Assembly (NCBI RefSeq): GCF_002904295.1
Contig: NZ_PPHG01000023.1
Span: forward strand, 1 to 64,000
DNA length: 64,000 nucleotides
Direction: 5' to 3'
DNA from: Amycolatopsis sp. CA-128772
GTDB taxonomy: Bacteria > Actinomycetota > Actinomycetes > Mycobacteriales > Pseudonocardiaceae
This document shows, piece after piece, positions 18,087 to 27,685 of this stretch (within the stretch, counting starts at the first letter, position 1; the number at the start of each line of letters is the position of its first letter). The notes below the pieces were generated by a model, which saw only the letters and a program-made list of their open reading frames with translations, searched no databases and was not told the origin of the DNA. Made by a program: the position numbers and the translations under genes.

Positions 18087-18908
18087 CTAGGGCTTCCGGC
18101 CCACGCCGGCGTACGGGAGGGAGTTGACCGACGGGTCGTCGGACATGTCGCCGGCGCCCTCGGGGTTCCACATCGCGCAGCCGACCAGGCCCGGTTCGAC
18201 CAGGTCGAAACCCTGGAAGAACCGGAGCACCTGGTCGTGCGTGCGCGGGAACGGGCGGTTCTGCTGGTTCTGCCGGTGCGTGTACACCTCGATCGCCTTG
18301 TCGAGGCCGGCCGAGCCGGAGTCCGCCGCCACGTGCGTGAGGGCGAGGAAACTGCCCGGGGCGAGGCGATCGCGGTAGCGGGTGAGGATGCCGGCCGGGT
18401 CCCACGAGTCGGGCACGAAGTGCAGCAGCAGCAACATGAACACCCCCGTCGGCTGCTCCGGGTCGAGCAGCCGGCGGGCCGGCTCGGCGTCGAAGATGTC
18501 GTTGACGTCGCGCAGGTCGGCCTGCAGCACCGCGCAGTTGTCGTTGCCCTGCAGCAGCAGTTCGCTGTGCGCGACCGCGACCGGCTCGCGGTCGACGTAG
18601 ACCACCCGGCACGCCGGGTCGATCTGCTGGACGATCTCGTGCAGGTTCCCGACGGTCGGGATGCCGGAGCCGACGTCGAGGAACTGGCGGATCCCGGCGT
18701 CCACCATGTGCCGCGCCGCGCGGCGCAGGAACGCGCGGTTGAGCCGGGCCGCGTCGCGGATGCCGGGCATGATCTCGAGGATCTGTTCCCCGAGGGCGCG
18801 GTCGGCGGCGAAGTTGTGGTCGCCGTCGAGCCAGAAGTCGTACACCCGGGCCGGGTTCGGCACCGTGGTGTCGATCTCCGGCGGTACCCAGCTCAGCTCT
18901 CCGGTCAC
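18087..18908 (-). CDS. SAM-dependent methyltransferase, DUF574/SAV2177 type
   Basis: A protein of about 273 residues of the S-adenosyl methyltransferase family expanded in actinomycetes. It opens with the diagnostic PNPARVYDFWLDGDHNFAAD and carries the SAM-binding FLDVGSGIPTVGN. The family's substrate is unknown. GTG 18920 is in frame, but the GGGAGG site lies inside that extension, so GTG 18908 (VTGELSW) is the likelier start. The stop lies one base from the stop of the GH3 gene, with no hairpin between the converging genes. Confidence 0.9.
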   Translation of the reverse strand: MTGELSWVPPEIDTTVPNPARVYDFWLDGDHNFAADRALGEQILEIMPGIRDAARLNRAFLRRAARHMVDAGIRQFLDVGSGIPTVGNLHEIVQQIDPACRVVYVDREPVAVAHSELLLQGNDNCAVLQADLRDVNDIFDAEPARRLLDPEQPTGVFMLLLLHFVPDSWDPAGILTRYRDRLAPGSFLALTHVAADSGSAGLDKAIEVYTHRQNQQNRPFPRTHDQVLRFFQGFDLVEPGLVGCAMWNPEGAGDMSDDPSVNSLPYAGVGRKP

Positions 18909-19030
18909 GGGACCTCCCACCCTCGTGGACTCTCGGGTCGCGAAGCTTAGCCCCCTCAGCCGTTCGTGTGACTCGCGCTCCCGGGGCCCGGCGTCCCGCT
19001 AAGGTGTTGCGGTCGCGAGGAGACGAGGCC

Positions 19031-20362
19031 ATGACGAACCCGCGTCCCGCGCCCGGCCGGGTTCCCCTGCTCGGGCACACCGTGCCCCTGCTGCGTGACC
19101 CGCTGAAGTTCTTCACTTCCCTGCCCACGCACGGCGAAGTCGTCGAAATCCGGCTCGGCCCGCTGCCGGTGCACGTGGTCACCACCCCGGAACTGGCCTG
19201 GCGGGTGCTGGCCACCGAGGCCGACAAGTTCGACAAGGGCCTGGTCTTCGACAAGATGCGCCCGCTCTTCGGCGACGGCCTGGCCACCTCGAACGGCGAG
19301 CTCAACCGCCGCCGGCGCCGGCTGGTGATGCCGGCCTTCGGGCGCGCCCGGATCGCGGGCTACGCCGAGCACACCATGACGAAACTGGCCGCCGAGCTGG
19401 TGGATTCGTGGCAGCCCGGCGAAGTCGTCCAGTTCGACCGCCGGATGCAGGACCTGGTGCTGACCATCGCCGGGCAGACGATGTTCTCCACCGCGCTCGG
19501 CGACGAAGCCCTCGCCGAGATCCGGCGCTCGATCCCGATCATGCTCAAGTACGTGCTGGTGCGGGCGTTTTCGCCGCGGTTCGTCGAGAAGCTGCCGATC
19601 CCGGCGAACCGGGAGTTCGACGCCGCGGCCGCGCGCCTGCGCGCGGTGATCGGCGAAACCGTCGTCGCGGCCCGCGAAACCGGCGCCGACCACGGCGACC
19701 TGCTCTCGATGCTGCTGCTGGCCCGCGACGAGGACACCGGCGAGGGCATGTCCGACCGCCAGGTGCACGACGAGGTCATCACCATCCTGACCACCGGCGC
19801 CGAAACCACCGCGGTTGCGCTGGCCTGGTTCTTCCACGAGCTCGGGCAGCACAGGGAGGTCGAACGCCGGTTCCACGCCGAGGTCGACGCCGTCCTCGGC
19901 GGCCGGCCCGCGCGCTTCGAGGACCTGCCGGATCTGGTCTACACGCACCAGATCGTGAACGAGATCGTCCGCCGCACCCCGCCGCTGATCCTCATGCGCC
20001 GCGCGCGGGAGGACGTCGAGCTGGGCGGGGTGGTGCTCCGGGCGGGCAGCGAGGTCGCCGTCAGCCAGCACACGCTGCACCGCGATCCGCGCTGGTTCCC
20101 CGAGCCGGATCGGTTCGACCCGGACCGCTGGACGCCCGGCCGCACCGCGGAACTGCCGAAGGGGGCGTACATCCCGTTCGGGGCCGGCGCCCGGCTGTGC
20201 CCGGGGCACGTCTTCGCGCCGGCCGAGATCGGTATCGTCGCGGCGACCATCGGCGCCCGCTGGCGGTTGGTCCCGGTGCCGGGGCAGCGGGTGTACGCGC
20301 AGATCAAGGCGACCATGCAGCCGAACCGGCTGCCGATGACCGTGGTGCCCCGCCGGACCTGA
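19031..20362 (+). CDS. Cytochrome P450
   Basis: A 443-residue P450. The haem loop FGAGARLCPG places the thiolate ligand at C390. The I-helix is TTGAETTAVAL, with the TT pair that activates oxygen. The ExxR motif is EIVR in NEIVRRTPP, followed by a PERF-like region (PDRFDPDRW). ATG 19031 follows a GAGGAGACGAG site; a GTG frame opening at 18968 adds non-P450 residues. No ferredoxin gene is adjacent. It is followed after 77 bases by a secreted hydrolase, but no shared pathway can be named. Substrate unknown. Confidence 0.93.
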   Translation: MTNPRPAPGRVPLLGHTVPLLRDPLKFFTSLPTHGEVVEIRLGPLPVHVVTTPELAWRVLATEADKFDKGLVFDKMRPLFGDGLATSNGELNRRRRRLVMPAFGRARIAGYAEHTMTKLAAELVDSWQPGEVVQFDRRMQDLVLTIAGQTMFSTALGDEALAEIRRSIPIMLKYVLVRAFSPRFVEKLPIPANREFDAAAARLRAVIGETVVAARETGADHGDLLSMLLLARDEDTGEGMSDRQVHDEVITILTTGAETTAVALAWFFHELGQHREVERRFHAEVDAVLGGRPARFEDLPDLVYTHQIVNEIVRRTPPLILMRRAREDVELGGVVLRAGSEVAVSQHTLHRDPRWFPEPDRFDPDRWTPGRTAELPKGAYIPFGAGARLCPGHVFAPAEIGIVAATIGARWRLVPVPGQRVYAQIKATMQPNRLPMTVVPRRT

Positions 20363-20439
20363 GGGTGCCGGTTCCACTACCGGGTGTAGTGTTCCCGGGT
20401 CCCGAACAGCAGCTGTGCCCGACGAAAGGGAAGTACGGC

Positions 20440-21537
20440 GTGAGACGGCCGCTCAAGCTGACGTCGGCGCTGGTCGCCTGCGGTGTCCTGCTCGCCTCGC
20501 TGACCGCGGCGGTGCCGGCCGAGGCCGTCGCGATCTCCTGCAGTGACACGGATCTCCCGGTCACCGGGCCGGGCCTGCCACCGCTGGTGCCGGGCGCTCC
20601 GGCGACCGTGCACGGCCGGCTGTGCCTGCCCGCCGGGGACGCACCCGGCACCGTCCAGCTGCTCGTGCACGGCGGCACGTACAACAGCGTGTACTGGGAT
20701 CTGCCGTACCAGCCGGAGCGCTACTCCTACCAGCGCGACATGGCCGCGCACGGCTACGCGACCTTCGCCGCCGACCAGCTCGGCGCCGGGCGCAGCAGCC
20801 GGCCGCTGAGCCTGCCGCTGTCGGTCTGGGCCGAGGCGGAGGCGCTGCACGAGGTGGTCGGCCACCTGCGCGCCGGCCGCGCCGGCGGGGTGCCGTTCGC
20901 GAAGGTGGTCATCGTCGGGCACTCGGTCGGCTCGGGGGTCGTCGCGGTGGAGGCGTCGACCTACCACGACGTCGACGGCGTCGTCCTCACCGGCATCACG
21001 CACCTGCCCGCGCTGCCGGTGCTCGCGCTCGGCGCGGCGCTGGGCCTGCAGCCCGCGATGCTCGACAGCCGGCTGTCGACCCTGGGCAGCGACCCGCTGT
21101 ACTTCACGACGAAGCCGGGCGCACGGGCCGGGTTGTTCTACGCCGCGGGCGACGCCGACCCCGCGGTGATCGCCGCCGACGAGGCGACGAAGGACCAGGT
21201 TTCCGTTCCCGGGATGGGCACGGTCGCGTTGTTCGGCATCGTGGTGCCGTCGACGTGGGGAATCACCGTACCGGTTTTCCAGGTGGTGGGGGAAAAGGAC
21301 GTCCTTTTCTGCGGGGTGCTGGCGTTGCGTGACTGTTCGGACGCCGGGGTGCTGCGGGCGCAGGAGGCGCCGTACTACGCCGATCCGTCGAAGTTGTCGA
21401 TGTACGTGCTGCCCGGCGCGGGGCATTCCGTGGCGTTGCACGAAAACGCCGGCGAATACCGCGGTGCCACCCGCACGTGGCTGCAGGACCGGCTGGGCGT
21501 CGCTCCGCAGGGTTATCACCCGATCGGACGAAACTGA
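20440..21537 (+). CDS. Secreted alpha/beta hydrolase
   Basis: A 365-residue exported protein. The signal peptide (MRRPLKLTSALVACGVLLAS..) ends near AEA at residues 27-29. The alpha/beta hydrolase core includes LLVHGGTYNS (oxyanion region), the nucleophile elbow GHSVGSG with S162, and the C-terminal histidine in PGAGHSVALH. The start GTG at 20440 has an AAAGGGA site. The open frame reaching far upstream is a shadow of the P450 gene. Likely an esterase or lipase acting outside the cell; substrate unknown. Confidence 0.88.
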   Translation: MRRPLKLTSALVACGVLLASLTAAVPAEAVAISCSDTDLPVTGPGLPPLVPGAPATVHGRLCLPAGDAPGTVQLLVHGGTYNSVYWDLPYQPERYSYQRDMAAHGYATFAADQLGAGRSSRPLSLPLSVWAEAEALHEVVGHLRAGRAGGVPFAKVVIVGHSVGSGVVAVEASTYHDVDGVVLTGITHLPALPVLALGAALGLQPAMLDSRLSTLGSDPLYFTTKPGARAGLFYAAGDADPAVIAADEATKDQVSVPGMGTVALFGIVVPSTWGITVPVFQVVGEKDVLFCGVLALRDCSDAGVLRAQEAPYYADPSKLSMYVLPGAGHSVALHENAGEYRGATRTWLQDRLGVAPQGYHPIGRN

Positions 21538-21621
21538 ATCCGTGCGTCCCACGCAATTTCAGGCCAAGATAGATCGGTTACCCCGAACCGGTGGATGCAC
21601 TGAACCCTGGGACAGCCTGAG

Positions 21622-23724
21622 GTGACTGCTCCTCATCCCCGCGGCGACGGCCCGCGGAAGAAACCGTCGGCCGAACGCGCGGCGCGCCGGCTGGGCACGC
21701 TCGCGCGCAAGTGGGGCTACCTGATCAGCACCACGGCGTACCTACCGCACACCCCCGAGGAGATCGAGCGTGAGCTGGCGGTGCTGTCCGGTCGGCTGTT
21801 CGAGGCGGTCGTGAGCGATCCACCGGACCTGGCAGGGGCCGCCGCCGCGGGCGGGCGGCTCGTCGAGCTGCGGTGCGTCGGCGCGGACAGCCTGCGGCGC
21901 AGCCTGGAGGTGCTGGCCAAGGCGCTGCTGCGCGAACCGGAACTGCACGGGGTCGACGCGCTCGCCGAGCGGGTCGTGCTGGTGCTCGGCGCGTTCAGCT
22001 CCGGCTACGGCGAGATGCTGCGCGAGGACATCCAGAAGCGGCAGGAGGGCCTGAGCCGCGCCCTGCTGAAGGTCGAGCAGGAGACGCGGCAGAAGCAGGT
22101 GATCACCCGTGCGCAGTTCGAGGAGGTGTTCGCCGGCTCGGCCAGCGGTGTCGCGCTCACCGAGCTGGACGGCCGGGTGCTGCGGGCGAACGCGGCGCTG
22201 GCCAAGACGCTCAACCGCACGCCGGCCGAGATCGCCGCGCTGACCCTGTTCGACCTCGTCCACCCCGAGGACGTCGAGCAGCTGCGCGACGGCTACCGCG
22301 AACTGGTGGCGGGCCGGCTGCACCGGCTGCGCACCGGGCGCCGCCTGGTCGGCAAGGACGGCGAGCCGATGTGGGCCACGTTCGCCGCTTCGGTGATCCG
22401 GGACGCCGTCGGCACGCCCCGGCAGGTGCTCACCATCGTGGACGACGACACCGAGGTGTCGCTGCTGCAGCGGCGGCTGAGCCACCAGGCCCTGCACGAC
22501 GTGCTCACCGGGCTGCCGAACCGGCAGTTCTTCAGCACCCGCTTGGAAACCCTGCTGCGCGACGCGGACGCGGCCCGCGGTGTCACGCTCTTCCACCTCG
22601 ACCTCGACGGCTTCTCGCAGATCAACGGCGGCCTCGGCCAGGAGCTCGGCGACCGGGTGCTGCGCGGGGTCGCCGCCAAGCTGAAGACGCTGTTCGAAGG
22701 GGAGAAGGCGCTCGTGGCCCGGCTCGGCGGCGACGAGTTCGGCGTCCTGGTGCAGAACACCGCGGACACGCCGGACGTGGTGACGCTCGTCCGCCGGATC
22801 ACCCGCGAGCTCGCCGAGCCCGAGTACGTCGACGGGCAGCACGGGGTCGCGGTGTCGGCCGCCATCGGCGTCGTCCACCGGCCGCCGCGGGACGTCACGC
22901 CGGCGGAGCTGCTCCGGGCGTCGGACCTGACGCTGCGGCGCGTGCAGCGGACCGGGAACCAGTGGGGCCTGTTCGACCGCGAGCTCGACAAGCGCGACCG
23001 GCACGACTTCGGCCTGGCCGCGGCGATGGCGGGCGCGTGGGAGAACGGCGAGGTCGGAATCGGCTACCGCGCGCTGGTGCGTCCGGGAGACGGCTCGATC
23101 GAGGGTGTCGAGGCCCGGCTGCGCTGGAACCACCCGGGTGAAGGCGTGCTGGCGCACGAAAGGTGCGTCCGGCTGGCCGCGGAAACCGGGCTGGCGCTGC
23201 CGCTGGGCACCTGGCTGCTGCGCACCGCGGCCGGAGACCTGGCGGCCTCGGGGCTCGGCGTGCCGCTCGTCGTCGAGCTGACGGCGCCGCAGGCGGCCGA
23301 TCCCGAGCTGGTCGGCGAGATCCGCGAGGTGCTGGCCGCCACCGGCCTGCCGCCGGATCGGGTGCGCCCCGGCTTCCCGGCCGCGGCGTTGCGCGCCGAG
23401 GCCGGCGACACCGCGGACAACCTGCGGGTGCTGGCGGAAATCGGCGTCCCGGTGGAGATCCACGGCTTCGCCGACGTCACCGGCCTCACGGAGTTCCCGG
23501 CCCGCGCGGTGCGGATCGCGGCGAACCTCGTGGCGCGCCGGGAAAACCCGCTGGTGACCGGCACGCTTTCGGCGTTGGTCGACGCGGCCCACGCCGCCGG
23601 GGCCACGGTGTCGGTCGACGGCGTCGAGACGCCCGGACAGGCGCAGTGGTGGCAGGAGCGCGGCGCGGACCTGGTGTCCGGGCCCGCGTTCCCCGCGCTG
23701 CCGGGCGGGTTGCCGTCCTGCTGA
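21622..23724 (+). CDS. PAS-GGDEF protein with degenerate EAL domain
   Basis: A 700-residue cytoplasmic protein. An N-terminal helical region (1-150) leads to a PAS domain (about 153-280), a GGDEF domain with an intact RLGGDEF motif (369-373), and an EAL-like domain (about 460-695). The EAL triad reads EAR in VEARLRWNHP. The metal-binding DDFG-type segment is replaced by HGFADVTG, and the QGY-type end is SGPAFPAL; only DGVET is kept. The protein therefore looks like a diguanylate cyclase whose phosphodiesterase half is inactive or a c-di-GMP receptor. The start GTG has a weak upstream site. Confidence 0.9.
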   Translation: MTAPHPRGDGPRKKPSAERAARRLGTLARKWGYLISTTAYLPHTPEEIERELAVLSGRLFEAVVSDPPDLAGAAAAGGRLVELRCVGADSLRRSLEVLAKALLREPELHGVDALAERVVLVLGAFSSGYGEMLREDIQKRQEGLSRALLKVEQETRQKQVITRAQFEEVFAGSASGVALTELDGRVLRANAALAKTLNRTPAEIAALTLFDLVHPEDVEQLRDGYRELVAGRLHRLRTGRRLVGKDGEPMWATFAASVIRDAVGTPRQVLTIVDDDTEVSLLQRRLSHQALHDVLTGLPNRQFFSTRLETLLRDADAARGVTLFHLDLDGFSQINGGLGQELGDRVLRGVAAKLKTLFEGEKALVARLGGDEFGVLVQNTADTPDVVTLVRRITRELAEPEYVDGQHGVAVSAAIGVVHRPPRDVTPAELLRASDLTLRRVQRTGNQWGLFDRELDKRDRHDFGLAAAMAGAWENGEVGIGYRALVRPGDGSIEGVEARLRWNHPGEGVLAHERCVRLAAETGLALPLGTWLLRTAAGDLAASGLGVPLVVELTAPQAADPELVGEIREVLAATGLPPDRVRPGFPAAALRAEAGDTADNLRVLAEIGVPVEIHGFADVTGLTEFPARAVRIAANLVARRENPLVTGTLSALVDAAHAAGATVSVDGVETPGQAQWWQERGADLVSGPAFPALPGGLPSC

Positions 23725-23725
23725 G

Positions 23726-24388
23726 TCAGATCCGGACGAGGACCTCGTCGAGGGGCTTGCGCCGCAGGTCCGGCACGACGCAGTCGTCGGCCGGGTAGCC
23801 CACCGGGATCACCGCGAACGCCTTTTCGTTGCGGGGACGGCCGAGCAGCTCGCCGAGGAACCGCATCGGCGACGGCGTGTGCGTCAACGCCGCCAGGCCG
23901 GCCACCTGCAGCGCCGTGAGCAGCATGCCGACCGCGATCCCGACCGACTCGTCGACGTAGTAGTGCTTGCGGACACCGCCGTCGTCGTCGACGGCGAACC
24001 GTTGCTGGAACACGACGATCAGGTACGGCGCGTCCGTCAGGTGCGGCTTCACCGCGTCCGTGCCGAGCGGCCGGAGCGCGGCGAGCCATTCGTCGCCGAG
24101 CCGGCCGTCGTAGGACACCTGTTCCTCGGCTTCGGCGGCTTCGCGGATCCGGCGGCGCACCTCGGGGTCGGTGACGAGGACGAACGTCCACGGCTGCTGG
24201 TGCGCCCCGCTGGGCGCGGTGGAGGCCACCGCGATGGCGTCGAGCACCGCGCGCTCGGGAACCGGGTCGGGGGAGAACATCCGGACCGAGCGCCGCGCCT
24301 CCATCCGCCGCCGCAGCGTGGCGGCCCGGGCGAGGGCTTCGTCGTCGGGCAGCCGGGCGGGCCGGTAGGGGACCGGGTGGTAGGTCAT
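23726..24388 (-). CDS. Iodotyrosine-deiodinase-like nitroreductase-family flavoprotein
   Basis: A 220-residue protein of the nitroreductase fold. The FMN-binding start RRSVRMFS and the APSGAHQQPWTF segment are typical of the BluB/iodotyrosine deiodinase branch, as are HYYVDESVGIAVGMLLTAL and THTPSPMRFL. E89, Y93 and K114 keep the spacing (4 and 21) of the E/Y/K triad by which mammalian iodotyrosine deiodinase holds the zwitterion of halotyrosine. This points to a reductive dehalogenase of halotyrosines or a related amino-acid-binding reductase. The gene converges with the GGDEF gene, with one base between stops. Confidence 0.85.
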   Translation of the reverse strand: MTYHPVPYRPARLPDDEALARAATLRRRMEARRSVRMFSPDPVPERAVLDAIAVASTAPSGAHQQPWTFVLVTDPEVRRRIREAAEAEEQVSYDGRLGDEWLAALRPLGTDAVKPHLTDAPYLIVVFQQRFAVDDDGGVRKHYYVDESVGIAVGMLLTALQVAGLAALTHTPSPMRFLGELLGRPRNEKAFAVIPVGYPADDCVVPDLRRKPLDEVLVRI

Positions 24389-24609
24389 GTCCGGATTGTG
24401 GCGGGGAACACGACGGGCGCAGCAGGGCCGAACGTACGATTCGCGGCGTGAAGCGTCCGGTCTACGGACAGTAAGGTGATCCTTGCTTCGGAAATTGCGC
24501 CGGACAGCGCAAGGGAACTGGGCTGTTCGGTCCTGTCGCCCGAAGTGATCTCCTCATTACCCTCCAGTAGCAGACAGTGGTGCCGATCACAGTCGCTCCA
24601 GGAGGCCAG

Positions 24610-25026
24610 ATGGCGGCGCGCGTCCGGGGACCCGGCTCCGAAGAGCGGCGCGAACTGCGGCTCAGGCACCTCACCGGCTGCCTCACCTGCACGCTCAAGT
24701 GCGTGTACTGCGGGCTGCCGGTGCGGCTCGCCGGGCCGGGCGACCACCCGGGCTACGGCGTGGTCGAAGAACTGACCGGCGACCTCGTGCTGCTGCACCG
24801 GTTCTGCCGCAGCGCGCTCGGCCGCTGCCGGACGCGGGGGTGCGTGCTGCGGCGCGCCCACCTCGGCCGCGCGACCGAGCAGTTCGAAACCGGCCGGCGG
24901 CCCGGGCGTTACCAGCGCCTCGGCGTCCGGCGGTCGCCCGACCTCGATCTGTACCGGAAACGCTGGCGGGTCGCGAAAATGCGGTACGCGTGCCAGGCGT
25001 GCCGGTACTACACCGGCTCGCACTGA
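24610..25026 (+). CDS. Hypothetical cysteine-rich protein
   Basis: I do not recognise this 138-residue basic protein. It has eight or more cysteines, in a CxTCxxKCVYC cluster near residue 25, FCRSALGRCRTRGC in the middle, and CQAC near the end; paired CxxC units suggest zinc or an iron-sulfur centre. Start ATG 24610 has a CAGGAGG site. The frame opens 33 bases earlier, but without a ribosome binding site. It lies 31 bases before the iron-sulfur oxidoreductase gene on the same strand, so co-transcription is likely. Confidence 0.65.
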   Translation: MAARVRGPGSEERRELRLRHLTGCLTCTLKCVYCGLPVRLAGPGDHPGYGVVEELTGDLVLLHRFCRSALGRCRTRGCVLRRAHLGRATEQFETGRRPGRYQRLGVRRSPDLDLYRKRWRVAKMRYACQACRYYTGSH

Positions 25027-25057
25027 GCCGGTCCTTCCATCACGACGCGGAGGACTC

Positions 25058-27160
25058 GTGCTCGTTCGTCTCATCCTCGGCCTGCTCATGACCGTCGCCG
25101 GCCTCGCCGTCGCCGGCAAGCGGGTGCACTTCCTGTACCGGCTGATCAACGCCGGCCAGCCGGACACCAAGCGGTCCGACGAGCTGGGCGCCCGGGTCTT
25201 CGCGCAGGTGCGCGAGGTGTTCGGCCAGCGCAAGCTGCTCAAGTGGTCGGTGCCCGGCCTGGCCCACTTCTTCACGTTCTGGGGCTTCGTGATCCTCGCA
25301 TCGGTGTACCTCGAGGCGTACGGCGCGCTCTTCGACGAGCGGTTCGCGATCCCGTGGATCGGCCACTGGGCGGTGCTCGGCTTCCTGCAGGACTTCATCG
25401 CCGTCGCGGTGGCCGTCTCGCTCGGCGTGTTCACCGTCATCCGGATCCGCAACGCCCCCGAGCGCAAGGACCGCGCGTCCCGGTTCTACGGCTCGCACAC
25501 CGGCGGCGCGTGGCTCATCCTGCTGATGATCTTCAACGTCGTCTGGACGATGTTCTTCTTCCGTGGAGCGTCTTCGGCGTCCGGCAACTTCCCGTACGAC
25601 AACGGCGCGTACGTCTCACTCGGCGTCGGCAAGCTGCTGGCGCCGCTCGGGCATTCGACGACCGAGGTGCTGGAGACCGTCGGCCTGCTGCTGCACATCG
25701 GCGTCATGCTGGTGTTCCTGTCGATCGTGCTCTACTCGAAGCACCTGCACATCTTCGTGGCGCCGATCAACGTCTCGGCGAAGCGGCTGCCGGACGCGCT
25801 CGGCCCGCTGCTGCCGATGGAGTCCGGCGGCAAGCCGATCGACTTCGAGGACCCGGGCGAGGACGACACCTTCGGCCGCGGCAAGATCGGCGACTTCACC
25901 TGGAAGGGCATGCTGGACTTCGCCACGTGCACCGAGTGCGGCCGCTGCCAGTCGCAGTGCCCGGCGTGGAACACCGGGAAGCCGTTGTCGCCCAAGCTCG
26001 TGATCATGAACCTGCGTGACAACCTGTTCGAGGAAGCGCCCTACATCCTCGCGGGCACCGAGCACGAGGGCGCGCGCCCGCTGGTCGGCCCGGAGGACGA
26101 CGGCGGCGTCATCGACCCGGACGTCCTCTGGTCGTGCACGACCTGCGGTGCGTGCGTCGAGCAGTGCCCGGTGGACATCGAGCACGTCGACCACATCGTC
26201 GACATGCGGCGTTACCAGGTGATGATCGAATCCGCGTTCCCGACCGAGCTGGGCGGGCTGTTCAAGAACCTGGAGACCAAGGGCAACCCGTGGGGCCAGA
26301 ACAACTCCGAGCGCCTCGCGTGGACCAAGGACCTCGGCTTCGACGTCCCGGTGTTCGACGGCGAGCTGGCCGAGGACGTCGAGTACGTCTACTGGGTCGG
26401 CTGCGCGGGCGCGTTCGACGACCAGGCCCGCAAGACCGTCCGCGCCACGGCAGAGCTGCTGCACATCGCCGGGGTGCGGTACGTGGTGCTGGGCAACGAG
26501 GAGTCGTGCACCGGTGACCCGGCCCGCCGCGCGGGCAACGAGTTCCTCTTCCAGATGATGGCCCAGCAGACGGCGGAGACGCTCAACGCGGTGTTCGAGG
26601 GCCGCGAGCCGCGCCTGCGCAAGATCGTCACGACCTGCCCGCACTGCCTCAACACGCTGAGCCGTGAATACCCCCAGCTCGACGGGCACTACGAGGTGGT
26701 CCACCACACGCAGCTGCTCAACCGCCTGGTCCGCGGCGGTCAGCTGACCCCGGTGAAGCCGGTCGAGGACGGCCCTCGCGTCACCTACCACGACCCCTGC
26801 TACCTGGGCCGCCACAACAAGGTCTACACCCCACCGCGCGACCTGGTCGGCGCCACCGGCGCAACGCTGGCCGAAATGCCCCGCCACGCCGACCGCGCCC
26901 TGTGCTGCGGCGCAGGCGGCGCACGCATGTGGATGGAGGAGCAGATCGGCAAGCGCATCAACCTGGAGCGCGTCGACGAGGCGATCGCCACGGACGCGGA
27001 GACGATCGTGACGGGCTGCCCGTTCTGCCGCGTGATGCTGACGGACGGGCTGGTCCAGCGCCAGAGCGAGCAGAAGGCGGAGAACGTCGACGTCCGCGAC
27101 GTCGCCCAGCTGCTGCTGGAACGAGTGAAGACGGCGGACACCCCGGTGCCGAAGGTCTGA
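25058..27160 (+). CDS. Membrane-bound Fe-S oxidoreductase (NarI-like, 2x4Fe-4S, two CCG domains)
   Basis: A 700-residue protein related to HdrD/GlpC and to mycobacterial Rv0338c-type proteins. Residues 1-230 hold about five or six transmembrane helices of the nitrate-reductase gamma type. Two [4Fe-4S] motifs follow, CTECGRCQSQCP near residue 290 and CTTCGACVEQCP near 361. Two CCG domains end the protein, with TTCPHC, HDPCYLGRHN and CCGAGG. It would exchange electrons between the quinone pool and a soluble donor; the donor is unknown. Start GTG 25058 follows a GCGGAGGA site. Confidence 0.9.
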   Translation: MLVRLILGLLMTVAGLAVAGKRVHFLYRLINAGQPDTKRSDELGARVFAQVREVFGQRKLLKWSVPGLAHFFTFWGFVILASVYLEAYGALFDERFAIPWIGHWAVLGFLQDFIAVAVAVSLGVFTVIRIRNAPERKDRASRFYGSHTGGAWLILLMIFNVVWTMFFFRGASSASGNFPYDNGAYVSLGVGKLLAPLGHSTTEVLETVGLLLHIGVMLVFLSIVLYSKHLHIFVAPINVSAKRLPDALGPLLPMESGGKPIDFEDPGEDDTFGRGKIGDFTWKGMLDFATCTECGRCQSQCPAWNTGKPLSPKLVIMNLRDNLFEEAPYILAGTEHEGARPLVGPEDDGGVIDPDVLWSCTTCGACVEQCPVDIEHVDHIVDMRRYQVMIESAFPTELGGLFKNLETKGNPWGQNNSERLAWTKDLGFDVPVFDGELAEDVEYVYWVGCAGAFDDQARKTVRATAELLHIAGVRYVVLGNEESCTGDPARRAGNEFLFQMMAQQTAETLNAVFEGREPRLRKIVTTCPHCLNTLSREYPQLDGHYEVVHHTQLLNRLVRGGQLTPVKPVEDGPRVTYHDPCYLGRHNKVYTPPRDLVGATGATLAEMPRHADRALCCGAGGARMWMEEQIGKRINLERVDEAIATDAETIVTGCPFCRVMLTDGLVQRQSEQKAENVDVRDVAQLLLERVKTADTPVPKV

Positions 27161-27228
27161 CCGGGGCGGCTGGCAGCCGAAGGGCAGGAAAACGCCCCAC
27201 AACCGGACGGATGTGCTCGGTCAACGCC

Positions 27229-27618
27229 TCACTCGAACGGACTATCGCGCCGGGACTCCTCGGGGTCCATCCGGGCCGCGAAGAGTGCGCACGAGGGTGC
27301 GTTGCCGGGCGCGGCCATGACTCGGCGATCGCAATGGTCGAACGGGCACTGGTGGGGGACGCGGACCTGTCCGCGCAGCCACGATGGCGTCCTGCTGGCC
27401 GAGTCGCCGTCACGGATGACCTGCGTGCCCGCGTTCCGCAGCAACTGGTCGATCTTCCTCGTCAGTGCGTTCCAGCCGTCGAGGGTGTCCAGTCCCGCGC
27501 GGGTGTCGGCCAGTAGGCGTTCGTACCGGTCGCGTTCCTGCACCACGGTGGCCTCGTCGTGAATCCGCGGCAAGCGGATGCAGATGTCGGCCCACAGCTT
27601 CCGGCGGTCTTCCGGCAT
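27229..27618 (-). CDS. Small hypothetical protein divergent from the NACHT gene
   Basis: A 129-residue protein. The first two thirds are helical and rich in charged residues (EATVVQERDRYERLLADTR, then WNALTRKIDQLLRN). The last third has VPHQCPFDHCDR and a further cysteine (NAPSCALF), a possible zinc-binding tail. I do not recognise the family. ATG 27618 is the first convincing start; the frame continues upstream but there it overlaps the NACHT gene. The 67-base divergent spacing suggests a shared promoter region, so it may be part of the conflict locus. Confidence 0.65.
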   Translation of the reverse strand: MPEDRRKLWADICIRLPRIHDEATVVQERDRYERLLADTRAGLDTLDGWNALTRKIDQLLRNAGTQVIRDGDSASRTPSWLRGQVRVPHQCPFDHCDRRVMAAPGNAPSCALFAARMDPEESRRDSPFE

Positions 27619-27685
27619 TTCGTCTCCGATCACGGGAACGCGGTCGTCCGTTGGGTAAGGTGGCACACCACGCAGGGAGGTGTCG

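Noticed and set aside
27161..27228. GGGGCG/CGCCCC arms as a terminator between the Fe-S gene and the small hypothetical gene
   Set aside because: The arms are only 6 bases and 24 bases apart; too weak to call.
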